64,000 nucleotides of DNA from Chengkuizengella sediminis (GTDB lineage Bacteria > Bacillota > Bacilli > Paenibacillales > KCTC-33759): contig NZ_SIJC01000003.1 of NCBI RefSeq assembly GCF_010078385.1, forward strand, positions 62,001 to 126,000. Direction: 5' to 3'. This document shows positions 63,747 to 64,000 of the stretch, one piece after another (within the stretch, counting starts at the first letter, position 1; each line of letters begins with the position of its first letter). The translations under genes were made by a program, and so were the position numbers. The notes under the pieces are model-generated. The model was given only the letters and a program-made list of their open reading frames with translations, ran no database searches and was not told the DNA's origin.

Positions 63747-63821
63747 TTGTATGTATTGCCCGCTATTAGTTAAGTGATTTTAATATTTGTATAATTGTTT
63801 AAACTTACGAAGTAGTAAAAA

Positions 63822-64000
63822 CTATTCATAATCTTTTTTTAATTCAATCAACAGATATTGTAATTCACTAATACTTTGTTCATCTAAAGGATCTTTTAAT
63901 AGTTTATCTATTACTTGAATTAATTCCTGTTTTTTACTTATATCATCTATATCTTTATTCATATAAGCCATCTGAAGTAAATGCTCTAATATTTGTTTGG
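63822..64000 (-). CDS. C-terminal part of a hypothetical protein (5' end outside window)
   Basis: 59 codons in frame to a TAG at 63822: ILEHLLQMAYMNKDIDDISK, ELIQVIDKLLKDPLDE, ELQYLLIELKKDYE. All helical, leucine-rich. Not recognised; no start visible. Confidence 0.5.
   Translation of the reverse strand, partial: KQILEHLLQMAYMNKDIDDISKKQELIQVIDKLLKDPLDEQSISELQYLLIELKKDYE

Overview
The window looks like chromosomal DNA of an AT-rich, endospore-forming member of the Bacillales, most like the Paenibacillaceae. This is inferred from strong GGAGG-type ribosome binding sites, ATG/GTG/TTG starts, YjcZ-type sporulation mini-proteins, sigma-K-like promoters, a XylFII-LytS-YesN sugar-sensing set and dispersed GTTCAAAAAGTTC-flanked repeats. 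I could run no database searches; family names rest on reading motifs.

Layout. 0-12.6 kb is ordinary metabolism: the start of a leucine/acyl-CoA degradation operon (acyl-CoA dehydrogenase, biotin carboxylase), an SDR, a GNAT, transketolase, an endonuclease IV-purU pair, a LysR regulator divergent from an APC permease and an EamA exporter, and a second EamA protein. 12.6-25.3 kb is a sugar (probably D-xylose) sensing and uptake locus on the minus strand: XylFII-like sensor, LytS-type kinase and YesN-type regulator with overlapping ends, a chemoreceptor, then xylFGH. A TnpB-only IS605-family element sits directly upstream of xylF, and two dispersed repeat elements and an array of GGA-loop hairpins lie in its non-coding parts. 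25.3-28.5 kb holds small conserved genes and an MFS exporter/TetR pair with two operators in its own promoter.

28.5-47.1 kb is the most striking block: five tandem paralogues of 945-1249 residues, all secreted, each with an N-terminal beta-rich domain that reads like an aerolysin-type pore former, a fibronectin-III-like domain, a second beta-sandwich and eight beta/gamma-crystallin Greek-key motifs; the last one adds two carbohydrate-binding-like modules. A trypsin-fold secreted protease lies among them. Four of the five genes share a sigma-A promoter (TTGAAT-17-TATTAT type) whose start region is covered by a 16-bp palindrome (GTTnGTTATAACTAAC); all five end in related hairpins around GAGGAGCAG.

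47-64 kb is accessory DNA: a family of Cys-rich proteins starting MGHFD..ICDCCVCPMQC (four intact, one broken), a tandemly duplicated spore-surface-like gene with remnants, YjcZ-type mini-genes behind at least six sigma-K-like promoters, duplicated YolD/winged-helix pairs, phage lysis-module debris (CD1375-like, BhlA/UviB-like, amidase, holin-like), integrase remnants beside two tRNA 3' halves, a frameshifted RRNPP-type receptor with a translationally coupled secreted peptide gene, and a ParM-type plasmid partition cassette with a two-iteron centromere-like site. Many genes here are truncated or frameshifted, so it reads as a site of repeated integration, duplication and decay in which spore genes and phage genes have been mixed.
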